This document shows, in pieces, positions 9,649-18,678 of a DNA stretch of 64,000 bases. Where the stretch lies: assembly GCF_000245735.1 (NCBI RefSeq), contig NZ_AHTH01000010.1, positions 1-64,000 of the forward strand, read 5' to 3'. A model generated the notes under the pieces. It worked only from the letters and a program-made list of their open reading frames with translations. It was not told the DNA's origin and made no database searches. Each line of letters opens with the position of its first letter. Position 1 is the stretch's first letter. Both the position numbers and the translations under genes were made by a program. The stretch is from Alishewanella jeotgali KCTC 22429 (lineage in GTDB: Bacteria; Pseudomonadota; Gammaproteobacteria; Enterobacterales; Alteromonadaceae).

Positions 9649-10974
9649 GTGGATACAACAATGAATACCGGCGCTAAGCGCTCATTACTGCCGTTGCTAC
9701 TCTTTGTGCTGCTGTTTTTAGGCAGTGGCCTGTATTTTCAAAGCCAGAATGTCGAGTACGCGTTTTACCAATTGCCTGGTCATGTCGCCATTCTGCCGGC
9801 ATTAATCCTGGCGGTGTGGCTGCATCGCGCTCCATTGACGCAATCGATTGACGTTATTATTAAAGGCGCGGGTAATAGCAATATTATTACCATGTGTCTG
9901 ATCTATCTGCTGGCCGGCGCCTTTGCCAGTGTGGCGACCGCCACTGGTGGCGTCGATGCCGTGGTCAATGCCGGTTTAAGTATTATTCCGCCTGCTTTTA
10001 TTTTGCCGGGTTTATTTATTATTGCCGCTCTGGTTTCTACTGCTATGGGCACTTCGATGGGGACCATCGGCGCGCTGGCGCCGATAGCCGTGGGTATCGC
10101 CAATCAGGCAGAGCTGAATCCTGCTGTAGTCGCAGGGGTACTGCTGAGTGGCGCCATGTTCGGTGATAATCTGTCGATTATCTCTGATACCACTATTGCC
10201 GCTACCCGCACCCAGGGTGCCAATATGGCTGATAAATTTAAAGAAAATATCAAAATTGCCCTGCCGGCGGCACTGCTAACGATTCTGGCTTACGGCTTGC
10301 TGACCTCAGACTCCCCACAAATTAGCACCGAAGCCTATAACTGGACCGGCATTTTACCCTATGCCGCCATACTGGTACTGGCAGTACTGGGTTTAAATGT
10401 GTTTGTGGTACTGCTGCTGGGGATCGTATTAGCCGCACTGCAGGGTAGCTTGCTTGCCGATTACGCGATGAGTAATCTGGGTAAAGATATCGCCACCGGC
10501 TTTGCCAATGTGCAGGAGATTTTCTTGCTGGCGATGTTGGTTAGCAGTCTGAGCGAGTTTATCCGGCAACAAGGTGGTCTGCAGTGGATCTCAAATCAGA
10601 TCCAATCCGTTACCGCTAAACTGCGCCTTGCTGGCAATAAGGCCCAACAACTTGCCATTGCCGCCCTGGCCTTTATCAGCAACCTGTGTATTGCCAATAA
10701 TACCGTTGCCATAGTATTAACCGGCGATGTTAGCCGCAATCTGGCGCAGCAACACCAGATCAGCCCACGGCGCAGTGCCAGTTTGCTGGATATCTTTGCC
10801 TGTATCAGCCAGGGATTGGTCCCCTATGGTGCGCAGGCGTTGTTACTGGGTGCCAGTTTTGGCTTATCGCCGTGGCAGGTGATTACACACAACTACTACT
10901 GCCTGATTTTACTGCTGGTAGCCTTGGGTGTCGTCTTAGCGCGCCGCCAGCCTAGCCAGGCCGTTTCGGGCTAA
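9649..10974 (+). CDS. NhaC-family Na+/H+ antiporter-like membrane protein
   Basis: 441 residues from GTG 9649, chosen because GAGG lies 8 nt upstream and the promoter is at 9592-9620; ATG 9661 is the alternative. About 11-12 hydrophobic segments are visible. The conserved acidic/polar stretch GAMFGDNLSIISDTTIAATRTQGA and the later SNLCIANNTVAIVL are typical of the Na+/H+ antiporter (NhaC-like, YuiF-type) family. It probably exchanges Na+ or a small amino acid/organic acid for protons. Its 3' end overlaps the end of the convergent nucleotidyltransferase gene by 23 bp. Confidence 0.85.
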   Translation: MDTTMNTGAKRSLLPLLLFVLLFLGSGLYFQSQNVEYAFYQLPGHVAILPALILAVWLHRAPLTQSIDVIIKGAGNSNIITMCLIYLLAGAFASVATATGGVDAVVNAGLSIIPPAFILPGLFIIAALVSTAMGTSMGTIGALAPIAVGIANQAELNPAVVAGVLLSGAMFGDNLSIISDTTIAATRTQGANMADKFKENIKIALPAALLTILAYGLLTSDSPQISTEAYNWTGILPYAAILVLAVLGLNVFVVLLLGIVLAALQGSLLADYAMSNLGKDIATGFANVQEIFLLAMLVSSLSEFIRQQGGLQWISNQIQSVTAKLRLAGNKAQQLAIAALAFISNLCIANNTVAIVLTGDVSRNLAQQHQISPRRSASLLDIFACISQGLVPYGAQALLLGASFGLSPWQVITHNYYCLILLLVALGVVLARRQPSQAVSG

Positions 10975-12058
10975 ATTGGTGCTTACCAAAAAGGGCATCA
11001 CGTACAGCACAAAATGCTTTCACGCTCAGGTGCCCGAACAGGATCTGTGGCGGCATTTTCAGCCAGTGACCACGGATCAGCGCCAGCAGCGCGGCCAGCT
11101 GATCCAGATAAGTGTTAAGCAACGTGTGCTGCGGACTTAACAGTCGCAGGAAGATAAAATCCAGTAGCCGTAAGCGCAGTTTTGACGGCTGGTACTGCTC
11201 GGTTTGTTGCATCACCCAGGCAGGAATTGGCGTCGCCAGTAAATAACTGGTGTAGCGGCAAGCCAGCATCAATTCAAACATAAAGCCGGTCTGCTCGGCC
11301 AGTTGCAGCAATTGCTCCCAATCTTGCTCGCTAAAGCCGGCAAATAACAAATGCAGATCGGTCAGGTCCCGAAAGCCCTTTTTGAAATCCTCGTTAAAAA
11401 ACAGATGGATCAGACTATGTAAGGTCATAGCCGGTAAGCTCAGCACCTGATAACCGTCGGCGGTTAGGTTCAGCTGCTGCCAGAAACGGCGAATATCCGG
11501 CGCCCGGCCCGAGATGGGTGGGATCAAATTATGATGAATATCCAGAATAGTGCCGCGGCTATGATGCCGTAACGGCGGGATCTCATGTGTCCATTTACGG
11601 TAATAATGCTGATCATAAGCACTAACCGGCTCAGGTAAAAAACCAAATACCGACAGCCTTTGCTCTACCGCTGTAATCTTTTCCTTGGGGACCAGAATAT
11701 CCAGATCGCTGAAAGTCCGGCCTATTCCGGCCGGCAATCCTTGCTGTAACGCATAGGCCGCGCCTTTCAGAAATACCGGTTTCACCTGCAACGGTGCCAG
11801 TAACTGCGTCAGCTCAGCTGCCTCAGCGCTAACCTGACGATATTGCTTATCGGCAATAATCTCGGCATTGCGTAAGTGATGGCGCGCGTACTGGGGCAGC
11901 TGTGTAAAGACGCCGGCCTGGCGGAATAAATAGGCGTACCGGGCCAGTTGCTGCTGCTGACGCAGCAGTCTGATCAGCTGCACCCAACTGTCCGCACTGA
12001 GCGTCAACGCGAGTTCTGGTTGTCGAAATAACTGTAACAACAGCTGACTAGCGCGCAT
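10952..12058 (-). CDS. Nucleotidyltransferase-fold protein (NTP_transf_5-like), last gene of the Tat/PqqD/HprK-like cassette
   Basis: 368 residues. Residues 95-125 (FLKGAAYAL... GIGRTFSDLDILV) hold the polymerase-beta nucleotidyltransferase active site: a G-R-x-x-S turn followed by DLD, with a likely third acidic residue in ILDIHHN near 173. Such proteins transfer NMP groups to small molecules or peptides; homologues occur in lasso-peptide clusters. Its ATG overlaps the end of the kinase gene by 11 bp, so the two are co-translated. The true acceptor is unknown. Confidence 0.75.
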   Translation of the reverse strand: MRASQLLLQLFRQPELALTLSADSWVQLIRLLRQQQQLARYAYLFRQAGVFTQLPQYARHHLRNAEIIADKQYRQVSAEAAELTQLLAPLQVKPVFLKGAAYALQQGLPAGIGRTFSDLDILVPKEKITAVEQRLSVFGFLPEPVSAYDQHYYRKWTHEIPPLRHHSRGTILDIHHNLIPPISGRAPDIRRFWQQLNLTADGYQVLSLPAMTLHSLIHLFFNEDFKKGFRDLTDLHLLFAGFSEQDWEQLLQLAEQTGFMFELMLACRYTSYLLATPIPAWVMQQTEQYQPSKLRLRLLDFIFLRLLSPQHTLLNTYLDQLAALLALIRGHWLKMPPQILFGHLSVKAFCAVRDALFGKHQFSPKRPG

Positions 12059-12917
12059 CAGCCAGTACCTCTTGCTCTAAGAACGCGGCCACTGCTGTTA
12101 AATCGTTGTACTGCACCTCGAAGGCCGGCACCTGTTCAATAATAGCGGTCAGGGTGGCAAAGCCCTCCTGCCCTATCACACCAAAGTTAAAAGCATTTCG
12201 CGCCAGCTGCATAAAGGCCTGAGTCTGATCCAGGCTATAGATATCCAGATTAGTGTCGGCCTGATAACTCGGAAACACCACTGCTACAATTTCAGCTTGT
12301 TGCAAAGCGCCCTGCCAGCTGGCCGCAGGCGGCGACAGGTGCACCACATCGCCCTTGTGGGTGTCGGTAGCAATACTGGAGAACACCCCTGTTGGGAACC
12401 AGCTTTTCGCCAATGCAATGGAACGGTTTTTCAGGCAGATTGGCCGGACAAAGGGTTGCACCTTATTACTAAACGGCAGGATCAGCGCCATTTCATCGGA
12501 TAATAAACGCCAGCCGTTAAAGGCAAGATAGGCTGTCAGGGTACTTTTACCTGAGCCCGGTGGTGCAGGAAACAAAATGGCTTTATCCCCTTTCGCCAGT
12601 ACCGCTGAGTGGATAATGACATACTGCATTTCGTGCGCGGCAATGCACCAATTCATCCCCCATTCCAACATCGCATAACCTTGCTGCAATTGTAACGGCT
12701 GGAACGGTTCCTGCGTATCGGCAAAAAAACGCGCCTGAGGCTTAAATAAACGACGTAAGCCGGCCCCTCGTTCCAGTCGTAGCGGATAATCGACCAATAA
12801 GGATTCAGCCTGGGGAGCATGGGCATAGAGCCGCTGCAAATTGGCGGCGACCAACGGGATATCGGTTGTCACACTGAAAGTAAAGGGCGGCAGATAAAGC
12901 TGTTTAGTTATCGTCAT
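12048..12917 (-). CDS. HprK-related kinase (HprK-related kinase A type)
   Basis: 289 residues from ATG 12917; a TTG four codons upstream is possible. It has the HPr kinase C-terminal fold with a P-loop APPGSGKST (about 118-126) and the downstream LLSDEMALI acidic segment. True HprK phosphorylates HPr on Ser46, but this protein lacks the usual N-terminal HprK domain and sits with a PqqD-like protein rather than PTS genes. Homologues in lasso-peptide clusters phosphorylate a precursor peptide. It overlaps the PqqD-like gene by 14 bp and the nucleotidyltransferase gene by 11 bp. Confidence 0.8.
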   Translation of the reverse strand: MTITKQLYLPPFTFSVTTDIPLVAANLQRLYAHAPQAESLLVDYPLRLERGAGLRRLFKPQARFFADTQEPFQPLQLQQGYAMLEWGMNWCIAAHEMQYVIIHSAVLAKGDKAILFPAPPGSGKSTLTAYLAFNGWRLLSDEMALILPFSNKVQPFVRPICLKNRSIALAKSWFPTGVFSSIATDTHKGDVVHLSPPAASWQGALQQAEIVAVVFPSYQADTNLDIYSLDQTQAFMQLARNAFNFGVIGQEGFATLTAIIEQVPAFEVQYNDLTAVAAFLEQEVLADAR

Positions 12918-13152
12918 GCTGTTCGTCAAGCCGCATACTGTCCGGCCAGCTACCGAAAGCCCGCAACTGATTTAAGGTTTGGGGATCAAGTTTAACTTCA
13001 CAAAGGCCGCTTAGCACCGCTTGCAAGGTTGTGGCATTCCACTCTAAGGCGAGGGTTTCACCGGTATCAGGATCAAAAAACACTGTTCCGGAGCCGTCAG
13101 CAAAGCTATGGAACAGTGTTTGCGCTTTAAGTACAGGCAACGCCAAAAGCAA
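12904..13152 (-). CDS. PqqD-like peptide chaperone (RiPP recognition element)
   Basis: 82 residues from a TTG start, 3 nt after the stop of the Tat-signal gene, with no clear Shine-Dalgarno; translation is probably coupled. The pattern (aspartate-rich beta hairpin FFDPDTGETLALEWNATT, then helices) is that of PqqD and RiPP recognition elements, which bind leader peptides and present them to modifying enzymes. Adjacent to the HprK-like kinase it matches the HPr-rel-A system PqqD family known from genome surveys. The bound peptide is unknown. Confidence 0.75.
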   Translation of the reverse strand: MLLALPVLKAQTLFHSFADGSGTVFFDPDTGETLALEWNATTLQAVLSGLCEVKLDPQTLNQLRAFGSWPDSMRLDEQHDDN

Positions 13153-13155
13153 AAC

Positions 13156-13722
13156 TTAGCCGTGATACTGAGTAATCAGATTCCCCAAAGCAGCGCTGGT
13201 ACTTTCAGGACTGGAAGTCGCCTGCTCGTACAGGTAAAAGGCGAACTGCTGGAAGGTCGCAAAAGGCTTGTCAGGACCTACGATGGGGTAATAAATCCGA
13301 TCAAAAGGCGCAGAGCCGCTAAAGAAAGCATTCAGATAAACACCAACCAGGTTAAAGTTGATATTTGCCGGACCACCAAGCTTTTTTGAACCCGGGTTTT
13401 TCAGCACATCTCCAAGGGTCGCGTTATAGTTTTTCGCAGCCACACCGATTGGCGGCCCACCGAACACGTTGATAAAAAGTAAGTTATTCTGGCTGGTCGC
13501 TCTGTTGCGGAAATATCCCGGCGATTCCAATTTTAACTGATGGCCGTTGGCGAAATCAGAACCGTGGCCAGAGGCCACGATAGACTGGGTCAAACCACCA
13601 CTGCTGGCCCATACAGAACGTGCAGGAATAGAGGCAATCACCAAACCAGCGCCGGTACGGGTTAAAAACTTACGCCGGTTCATTTTTGCCGCGTTCTGAT
13701 CTTTAGGGTCATGTCCTTGCAT
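13156..13722 (-). CDS. Tat-signal protein of unknown function, first gene of the cassette
   Basis: 188 residues from ATG 13722 (GGAA 8 nt upstream); an internal ATG at residue 14 is also possible. The N-terminus carries a twin-arginine signal, NRRKFLTRTGAGLVIAS, with a likely cleavage site after SVWA, so the mature part of about 150 residues is exported folded. The mature region has no cysteine, is rich in Gly/Ser/Asn/Phe, and matches no family I recognise. Its position ahead of a PqqD-like protein and a kinase makes it the best candidate substrate or partner of that set. Confidence 0.7.
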   Translation of the reverse strand: MQGHDPKDQNAAKMNRRKFLTRTGAGLVIASIPARSVWASSGGLTQSIVASGHGSDFANGHQLKLESPGYFRNRATSQNNLLFINVFGGPPIGVAAKNYNATLGDVLKNPGSKKLGGPANINFNLVGVYLNAFFSGSAPFDRIYYPIVGPDKPFATFQQFAFYLYEQATSSPESTSAALGNLITQYHG

Positions 13723-13904
13723 AGCAAATTCCGTTAGTTAAAGCACTTCTCTGCTGAAATAGTATGCAAGTACTATACCAGCCCTTGCAAACCTTTGTTT
13801 CATCATATTGTTAGTCTGGCAAACACCTGACCAGGCCACGATATTGTAAAAATTACTGACACTCAATCCGCAGTTATTTGAGTTCTTGCGGAGCAAGCCA
13901 GTCA

Positions 13905-14708
13905 TTAGGGCTTCCGGCAAGCCGGTAAAGCACCTTGTTGGCGCCGCTGCTGATACAGTGTAGCAGCTTCCGGCATCTTTTGCTGTAAGGTGCGGATCCG
14001 GGTATCCGGGATCGGGTGACTCGATAAAAATTGTGGCACCCCACCACTGCCTGCAGCGGCCATGTTCTGCCACAGCGCAACAGACTCTTCCGGATTAAAA
14101 CCAGCCCGCGCCATTAAGTCCAGGCCAATAATGTCGGCCTCAGTTTCATGAGTCCGGCTAAAAGGTAAAGCAACAAATAGCTGAGATCCTATACCAAATG
14201 CTGCCATCATCTCTTGCTGATAACGCACCCCTGCCGCCCGGCTGCCGGCATCACCCAATGTCATTGCCACCTGCAAAAACTGATTGGTCGATAAACGCTC
14301 GTTACTATGGCCGGCCATCACATGGCCAATTTCATGCCCAACCACCGCCGCTAACTGGGCCGGCGTTTGCGCCACTTTAAGCAGACCGGTATAAACGCCC
14401 ATCTTGCCACCGGGTAAGGCAAAGGCATTCACCTGATCGCTGTCAAATACCACGATTTCCCATTTATATTGCTGGTACTCAGCGGGGGTAACCTTTAGCA
14501 GAGCATTCGCCACACACTGCACATAATTATTGGTTGCCGGATCAGTACTGATTTTTTGCTCAGCTTTCATTTGCTCAAAGGTCTGAGCTCCCAGAGTGTT
14601 CAGCTGGTTGTTATCAAACAACATCACCTGACGCCGGCCAGTAGGCGACTCAGCACAGGAACTCAATAACAGTGCGCAGAGCGTCGGAATAAGTAATTTC
14701 TTTAACAT
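13905..14708 (-). CDS. M48-family metalloprotease lipoprotein
   Basis: 267 residues from ATG 14708 (GGA upstream); the longer frame to 14804 is not preferred because MLKKLLIPTLCALLLSSC is a complete lipoprotein signal with Cys at residue 18. The zinc motif is HEIGH in VVGHEIGHVMAGH, and the third ligand is the first Glu of HETEAD. It resembles LoiP/YcaL-type periplasmic peptidases that remove misassembled outer-membrane proteins. It lies downstream of dnaJ beyond a terminator. The exact orthologue is uncertain. Confidence 0.88.
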   Translation of the reverse strand: MLKKLLIPTLCALLLSSCAESPTGRRQVMLFDNNQLNTLGAQTFEQMKAEQKISTDPATNNYVQCVANALLKVTPAEYQQYKWEIVVFDSDQVNAFALPGGKMGVYTGLLKVAQTPAQLAAVVGHEIGHVMAGHSNERLSTNQFLQVAMTLGDAGSRAAGVRYQQEMMAAFGIGSQLFVALPFSRTHETEADIIGLDLMARAGFNPEESVALWQNMAAAGSGGVPQFLSSHPIPDTRIRTLQQKMPEAATLYQQRRQQGALPACRKP

Positions 14709-14756
14709 AGGCAGTCCATTGAAAATAACATCGTGGCTTAAGTTTACCGTCTGGGC

Positions 14757-14786
14757 ATAAAAAAACCACCCAAAACGGGTGGTTTC
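14757..14786 (-). terminator. Intrinsic terminator of dnaKJ
   Basis: AAACCACCC pairs with GGGTGGTTT across a 5-nt loop (14763-14785), followed on the minus strand by TTTTTTAT. It ends the dnaK-dnaJ transcript. Confidence 0.88.
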
Positions 14787-14813
14787 TGTTGTTGCTGCTG
14801 CCAAATAACAGCT

Positions 14814-15953
14814 TTAGCTGGTTAAATCATCAAAAAACTTTTTCACACCATCGAAAAAGCCTTTTGACTTCGGCCGATGCGTGGCTTCGCCTTCACCGGT
14901 CATGCTCTCGTCCAGTTGGCGCAGCAGCTCTTTTTGCCGCTCTGACAACTTAACCGGCGTTTCAATCACCACCTTACAGACCAGATCACCGACTCCGCCA
15001 CCACGGACCGACTGCACACCTTTACCGCGTAAGCGGAACATCTTATCGGTTTGCGTCTCAGCCGGGATCTTCAGTTTTACCCGACCATCCAGCGTTGGTA
15101 CATCAATCTCACCACCTAAAGCCGCGGTAGCAAAGCTCATCGGCACTTCACAGTACAGATTATTGCCATCACGCTGGAAGATTGGGTGGGCCCGCACCGA
15201 AACCTGCACATAGAGATCGCCTGCAGGCGCGCCATGCATACCCGCTTCGCCTTCGCCTGATAAGCGAATGCGGTCGCCGGTATCGACACCGGCCGGGATC
15301 TTGACCGACAAGGTTTTGGTTTTCTCAATCCGCCCTTCACCATGACACTTAGTACAGGGGTCCGGGATAATCTTGCCGCGACCAGAACAGGTTGGACAGG
15401 TTTGTTGCACCGCAAAAAAGCCCTGGCGCATGGTAACCTGGCCCGAGCCATGACAGGTGGTACAGGTTTTCGCCGTAGTGCCTTTTTTGGCACCAGAGCC
15501 ATCGCAGCTGTCGCAACTGACCATCGTCGGCACTTTAATATCAACCGACTTACCTTTAACCGCTTCTTCCAGTGTTAATTCCAGGTTGTAGCGCAGGTCA
15601 GCGCCGCGTTGTGAACGCGCGCCACCACCACGGCGGCCACCACCGAAGATGTCACCGAATACATCACCAAAGATATCGCCAAAGTCGGCACCACCGCCGC
15701 CACTAAAACCACCGGCACCACGATTCGGATCTACTCCGGCATGGCCGTAACGGTCATAGGCTGCGCGCTTCTGCTCGTCAGACAAAACTTCATAGGCTTC
15801 CTGTACTTCTTTAAACTTCTCCTCCATGTCTTTATCACCCTGAGTACGATCCGGGTGAAATTTCATGGCGAGGCGTTTATAAGCCTTTTTGATGTCTTTA
15901 TCATCGGCGCCTTTAGCGACACCTAGTACTTCATAATAGTCACGCTTGGACAT
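14814..15953 (-). CDS. dnaJ: Chaperone protein DnaJ
   Basis: 379 residues, full-length type I Hsp40. J-domain at about 1-70 with the HPD motif (KFHPDRTQ), Gly/Phe-rich linker, zinc-finger domain with four CxxCxGxG repeats ([32 protein letters not shown]) and C-terminal substrate-binding domain. It stimulates DnaK ATPase and delivers unfolded clients. It follows dnaK by 62 bp, with a hairpin in the gap that may lower DnaJ relative to DnaK. Confidence 0.98.
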   Translation of the reverse strand: MSKRDYYEVLGVAKGADDKDIKKAYKRLAMKFHPDRTQGDKDMEEKFKEVQEAYEVLSDEQKRAAYDRYGHAGVDPNRGAGGFSGGGGADFGDIFGDVFGDIFGGGRRGGGARSQRGADLRYNLELTLEEAVKGKSVDIKVPTMVSCDSCDGSGAKKGTTAKTCTTCHGSGQVTMRQGFFAVQQTCPTCSGRGKIIPDPCTKCHGEGRIEKTKTLSVKIPAGVDTGDRIRLSGEGEAGMHGAPAGDLYVQVSVRAHPIFQRDGNNLYCEVPMSFATAALGGEIDVPTLDGRVKLKIPAETQTDKMFRLRGKGVQSVRGGGVGDLVCKVVIETPVKLSERQKELLRQLDESMTGEGEATHRPKSKGFFDGVKKFFDDLTS

Positions 15954-15979
15954 AGATCTGTGCTTATTTCTCAGTTAAC

Positions 15980-16001
15980 GGCTGCAGCCTAAGCTGCAGC
16001 C
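15980..16001 (-). other. Stem-loop between dnaK and dnaJ
   Basis: Perfect 8-bp arms GGCTGCAG / CTGCAGCC with a 6-nt loop lie between dnaK and dnaJ, without a U-tract. This is probably an mRNA processing or partial-attenuation element rather than a terminator. Confidence 0.6.
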
Positions 16002-16015
16002 TGCTTTAGCGTTAA

Positions 16016-17920
16016 TTACTTTTTGTCGTCTTTAACTTCTTCGAATTCCGCATCGACCACGTCATCAGCACCACCGGCCTGCTGACCAGCGTCAGTCGCC
16101 TGACCTTTGGCTTGCTGGGCTTCCATCAGCTTCTGTGACGCCTGGATCAGTGCCTGGGTTTTGGCTTCGATCTCTGACTTCTCATTGCCCTTGATGGCTT
16201 TTTCCAGCTCACCAATAGCCGCTTCAATCGCTTCTTTGTCATTCGCGGCTAAAGCAGAGCCAACGTCTTCGATTTGCTTGCGGGTGGCATGTACCATGGC
16301 GTCGGCCTGGTTACGCGCCTGCACCAGCTCTTCGAATTTTTTATCTTCTTCGGCGTGCGCTTCGGCATCACGCACCATTTTCTGGATTTCTTCTTCGCTT
16401 AAGCCTGAAGACGCCTTAATGGTAATCTTCTGCTCTTTACCGGTATCTTTGTCTTTCGCCGACACATGCAGAATACCATCCGCATCCAGATCGAAGGTGA
16501 CTTCGATTTGTGGCTCGCCACGACGAGCCGGACGAATACCTTCTAAGTTAAACTGACCTAATGACTTATTGTCAGAGGCACGTTTACGCTCACCCTGCAG
16601 TACGTGAATAGTTACCGCAGACTGGTTATCATCGGCCGTTGAGAACACCTGCGACTTCTTGGTCGGAATAGTGGTGTTTTTCTCAATCAGCGCGGTCATC
16701 ACGCTACCCATGGTCTCGATACCCAGCGACAGTGGCGTCACGTCTAACAGTAATACGTCTTTCACGTCGCCCGACAGTACTGCACCTTGGATTGCCGCAC
16801 CTACTGCAACCGCTTCATCCGGGTTCACGTCTTTGCGTGGCTCTTTGCCAAAGAAGGCGGTAACCGCTTCCTGTACTTTCGGCATCCGTGTCTGACCACC
16901 TACCAGGATGATTTCATCGATGTCGCTGACGCTTAAATCGGCATCTGACAGCGCCTTTTTCAGCGGCTCTAGGGTGCGCTGCACTAAATCTTCAACCAGT
17001 GATTCCAGCTTAGCCCGGGTAACCTTGATATTCAGGTGCTTCGGACCAGTCGCATCGGCCGTGATATACGGCAGGTTTACTTCCGTTTGTGACGCTGAAG
17101 ACAATTCAATCTTCGCCTTCTCACCGGCTTCTTTTAAACGCTGCATCGCCAGCGGGTCGTTCCGCAGGTCAATGCCCTGCTCTTTCTTGAATTCGTCAAC
17201 CAGATAGTTGATCACGCGGTTATCGAAGTCTTCACCACCTAAGTGCGTATCACCGTTAGTAGCCAGTACTTCAAAGGTTTGCTCGCCGTCAACATCATCA
17301 ATTTCAATAATAGAGATATCGAAAGTACCACCACCCAGATCATAAACCGCAACCTTGGTATCGCCTTTCTTTTTATCCATACCATAAGCCAGCGCAGCTG
17401 CGGTTGGCTCGTTGATAATGCGTTTCACATCTAAACCGGCAATCCGGCCTGCATCTTTCGTAGCCTGACGCTGAGCATCGTTAAAGTAAGCCGGTACCGT
17501 AATAACCGCTGCGGTTACCGGTTCGCCCAGGTAATCTTCAGCCGTCTTTTTCATCTTTTTCAGCACTTCAGCTGAAATTTGTGGTGCCGCTAACTTTTTA
17601 CCTTTTACTTCAACCCAGGCATCACCATTATCGGCTTTAACAATGCTGAAAGGCATGATTTTGATATCACGCTGCACTTCTTCGTCTTCAAAACGACGAC
17701 CGATTAAGCGCTTGATGGCGAATAAGGTATTTTTCGGGTTAGTCACCGCCTGGCGCTTAGCTGGCTGGCCGACTAACACTTCGCCATCTTCTGTGTAAGC
17801 AATAATTGAAGGCGTGGTACGTGCCCCTTCGGCATTCTCCAGGACTCTTGGTTTATCACCATCTAAAATAGCCACACAAGAGTTGGTTGTACCTAAGTCA
17901 ATACCAATAATTCTACCCAT
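16016..17920 (-). CDS. dnaK: Chaperone protein DnaK (Hsp70)
   Basis: 634 residues from ATG 17920 (GGAGAGA upstream; N-terminus [15 protein letters not shown] is the family start, so the longer frame is rejected). N-terminal ATPase domain with phosphate loops ([17 protein letters not shown]), interdomain linker [15 protein letters not shown], substrate-binding domain and helical lid, with a variable Gln/Gly-rich tail ending in [10 protein letters not shown]. It is driven by a sigma-32 promoter and followed by dnaJ; GrpE is encoded 32 kb away. Confidence 0.98.
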   Translation of the reverse strand: MGRIIGIDLGTTNSCVAILDGDKPRVLENAEGARTTPSIIAYTEDGEVLVGQPAKRQAVTNPKNTLFAIKRLIGRRFEDEEVQRDIKIMPFSIVKADNGDAWVEVKGKKLAAPQISAEVLKKMKKTAEDYLGEPVTAAVITVPAYFNDAQRQATKDAGRIAGLDVKRIINEPTAAALAYGMDKKKGDTKVAVYDLGGGTFDISIIEIDDVDGEQTFEVLATNGDTHLGGEDFDNRVINYLVDEFKKEQGIDLRNDPLAMQRLKEAGEKAKIELSSASQTEVNLPYITADATGPKHLNIKVTRAKLESLVEDLVQRTLEPLKKALSDADLSVSDIDEIILVGGQTRMPKVQEAVTAFFGKEPRKDVNPDEAVAVGAAIQGAVLSGDVKDVLLLDVTPLSLGIETMGSVMTALIEKNTTIPTKKSQVFSTADDNQSAVTIHVLQGERKRASDNKSLGQFNLEGIRPARRGEPQIEVTFDLDADGILHVSAKDKDTGKEQKITIKASSGLSEEEIQKMVRDAEAHAEEDKKFEELVQARNQADAMVHATRKQIEDVGSALAANDKEAIEAAIGELEKAIKGNEKSEIEAKTQALIQASQKLMEAQQAKGQATDAGQQAGGADDVVDAEFEEVKDDKK

Positions 17921-17970
17921 AACGTCTCTCCACCTATATTCTGAACAATGAAACATTGCGATGACCGATT

Positions 17971-17998
17971 AGTGGGGATTAGCCCTGATCTATTCAAG
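17971..17998 (-). promoter_or_regulatory. Sigma-32 (RpoH) heat-shock promoter of dnaK
   Basis: On the minus strand CTTGAA (17998-17993) and CCCCACT (17977-17971) are separated by 15 bp, close to the RpoH consensus CTTGAAA / CCCCATNT. It lies about 50 bp upstream of the dnaK start. Confidence 0.85.
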
Positions 17999-18067
17999 GT
18001 TATCAAAAGTAAAATTTTACGTTTTTGCGTATTTTGTGCCGCTTCTGCCGCTAACTCGCGAAAGCGG

Positions 18068-18097
18068 TTAACTTTCGCTGGCCGCCAGCGCTATAAT
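18068..18097 (+). promoter_or_regulatory. Sigma-70 promoter of luxS
   Basis: TTAACT (18068-18073) and a perfect TATAAT (18092-18097) with 18-bp spacing, 33 bp before the luxS start codon. Confidence 0.7.
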
Positions 18098-18129
18098 CAA
18101 AGCACTTATTGCTGCTTACAGGATTTGTT

Positions 18130-18639
18130 ATGCCATTACTTGATAGCTTTACCGTTGATCACACTATTATGAAAGCGCCGGCGGTGCGTATCGCCAAGAA
18201 AATGACCACGCCAAAAGGCGATGCCATTACCGTATACGACCTGCGTTTTTGTGTACCAAATGAAGAGATCCTGTCGGAAAAAGGTATTCATACGCTGGAG
18301 CATTTATTTGCCGGCTTTATGCGGGACCATCTCAATGGCCAGGATGTCGAAATTATCGATATCTCGCCAATGGGCTGCCGGACCGGTTTTTATATGAGCC
18401 TGATTGGTACACCGGATGAACCGCGGGTAGCCGCTGCCTGGCAGGCCGCGATGCAGGATGTGTTACAGGTGGCCAGTCAAAATGATATTCCGGAGCTGAA
18501 TATTTATCAGTGTGGTACCGCGCAAATGCACTCGCTGGATGAAGCGAAACAGATCGCCCAAAATGTGATTAGTCGTGGTGTTGGCGTTAACCGTAATGAC
18601 GAGTTAGCCTTACCGGCAGAAGTGTTGCAAAAGCTGTAA
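18130..18639 (+). CDS. luxS: S-ribosylhomocysteine lyase LuxS
   Basis: 169 residues from ATG 18130 with AGGA upstream. It cleaves S-ribosylhomocysteine to homocysteine and DPD, the precursor of autoinducer-2, in the activated methyl cycle. The metal ligands are HTLEH (residues about 54-58) and the Cys in QCGTAQMHS; the catalytic Cys is in [10 protein letters not shown]. It is divergent from dnaK, with a separate sigma-70 promoter and a stem-loop after the stop. Confidence 0.97.
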   Translation: MPLLDSFTVDHTIMKAPAVRIAKKMTTPKGDAITVYDLRFCVPNEEILSEKGIHTLEHLFAGFMRDHLNGQDVEIIDISPMGCRTGFYMSLIGTPDEPRVAAAWQAAMQDVLQVASQNDIPELNIYQCGTAQMHSLDEAKQIAQNVISRGVGVNRNDELALPAEVLQKL

Positions 18640-18646
18640 TACACCG

Positions 18647-18671
18647 GCTGGCGGCAGCAACAGCCGCCAGC
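18647..18671. terminator. Stem-loop between luxS and the GGDEF gene
   Basis: Perfect 9-bp arms GCTGGCGGC / GCCGCCAGC with a 7-nt loop lie 8 bp after luxS and just before the convergent diguanylate cyclase stop. The U-tract is poor, so termination efficiency is uncertain. Confidence 0.55.
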
Positions 18672-18678
18672 TTAACAA

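Noticed and set aside
13738-14073. 111-codon minus-strand ORF overlapping the 3' end of the M48 peptidase gene
   Set aside because: It overlaps the conserved peptidase frame and its translation shows no domain or signal.
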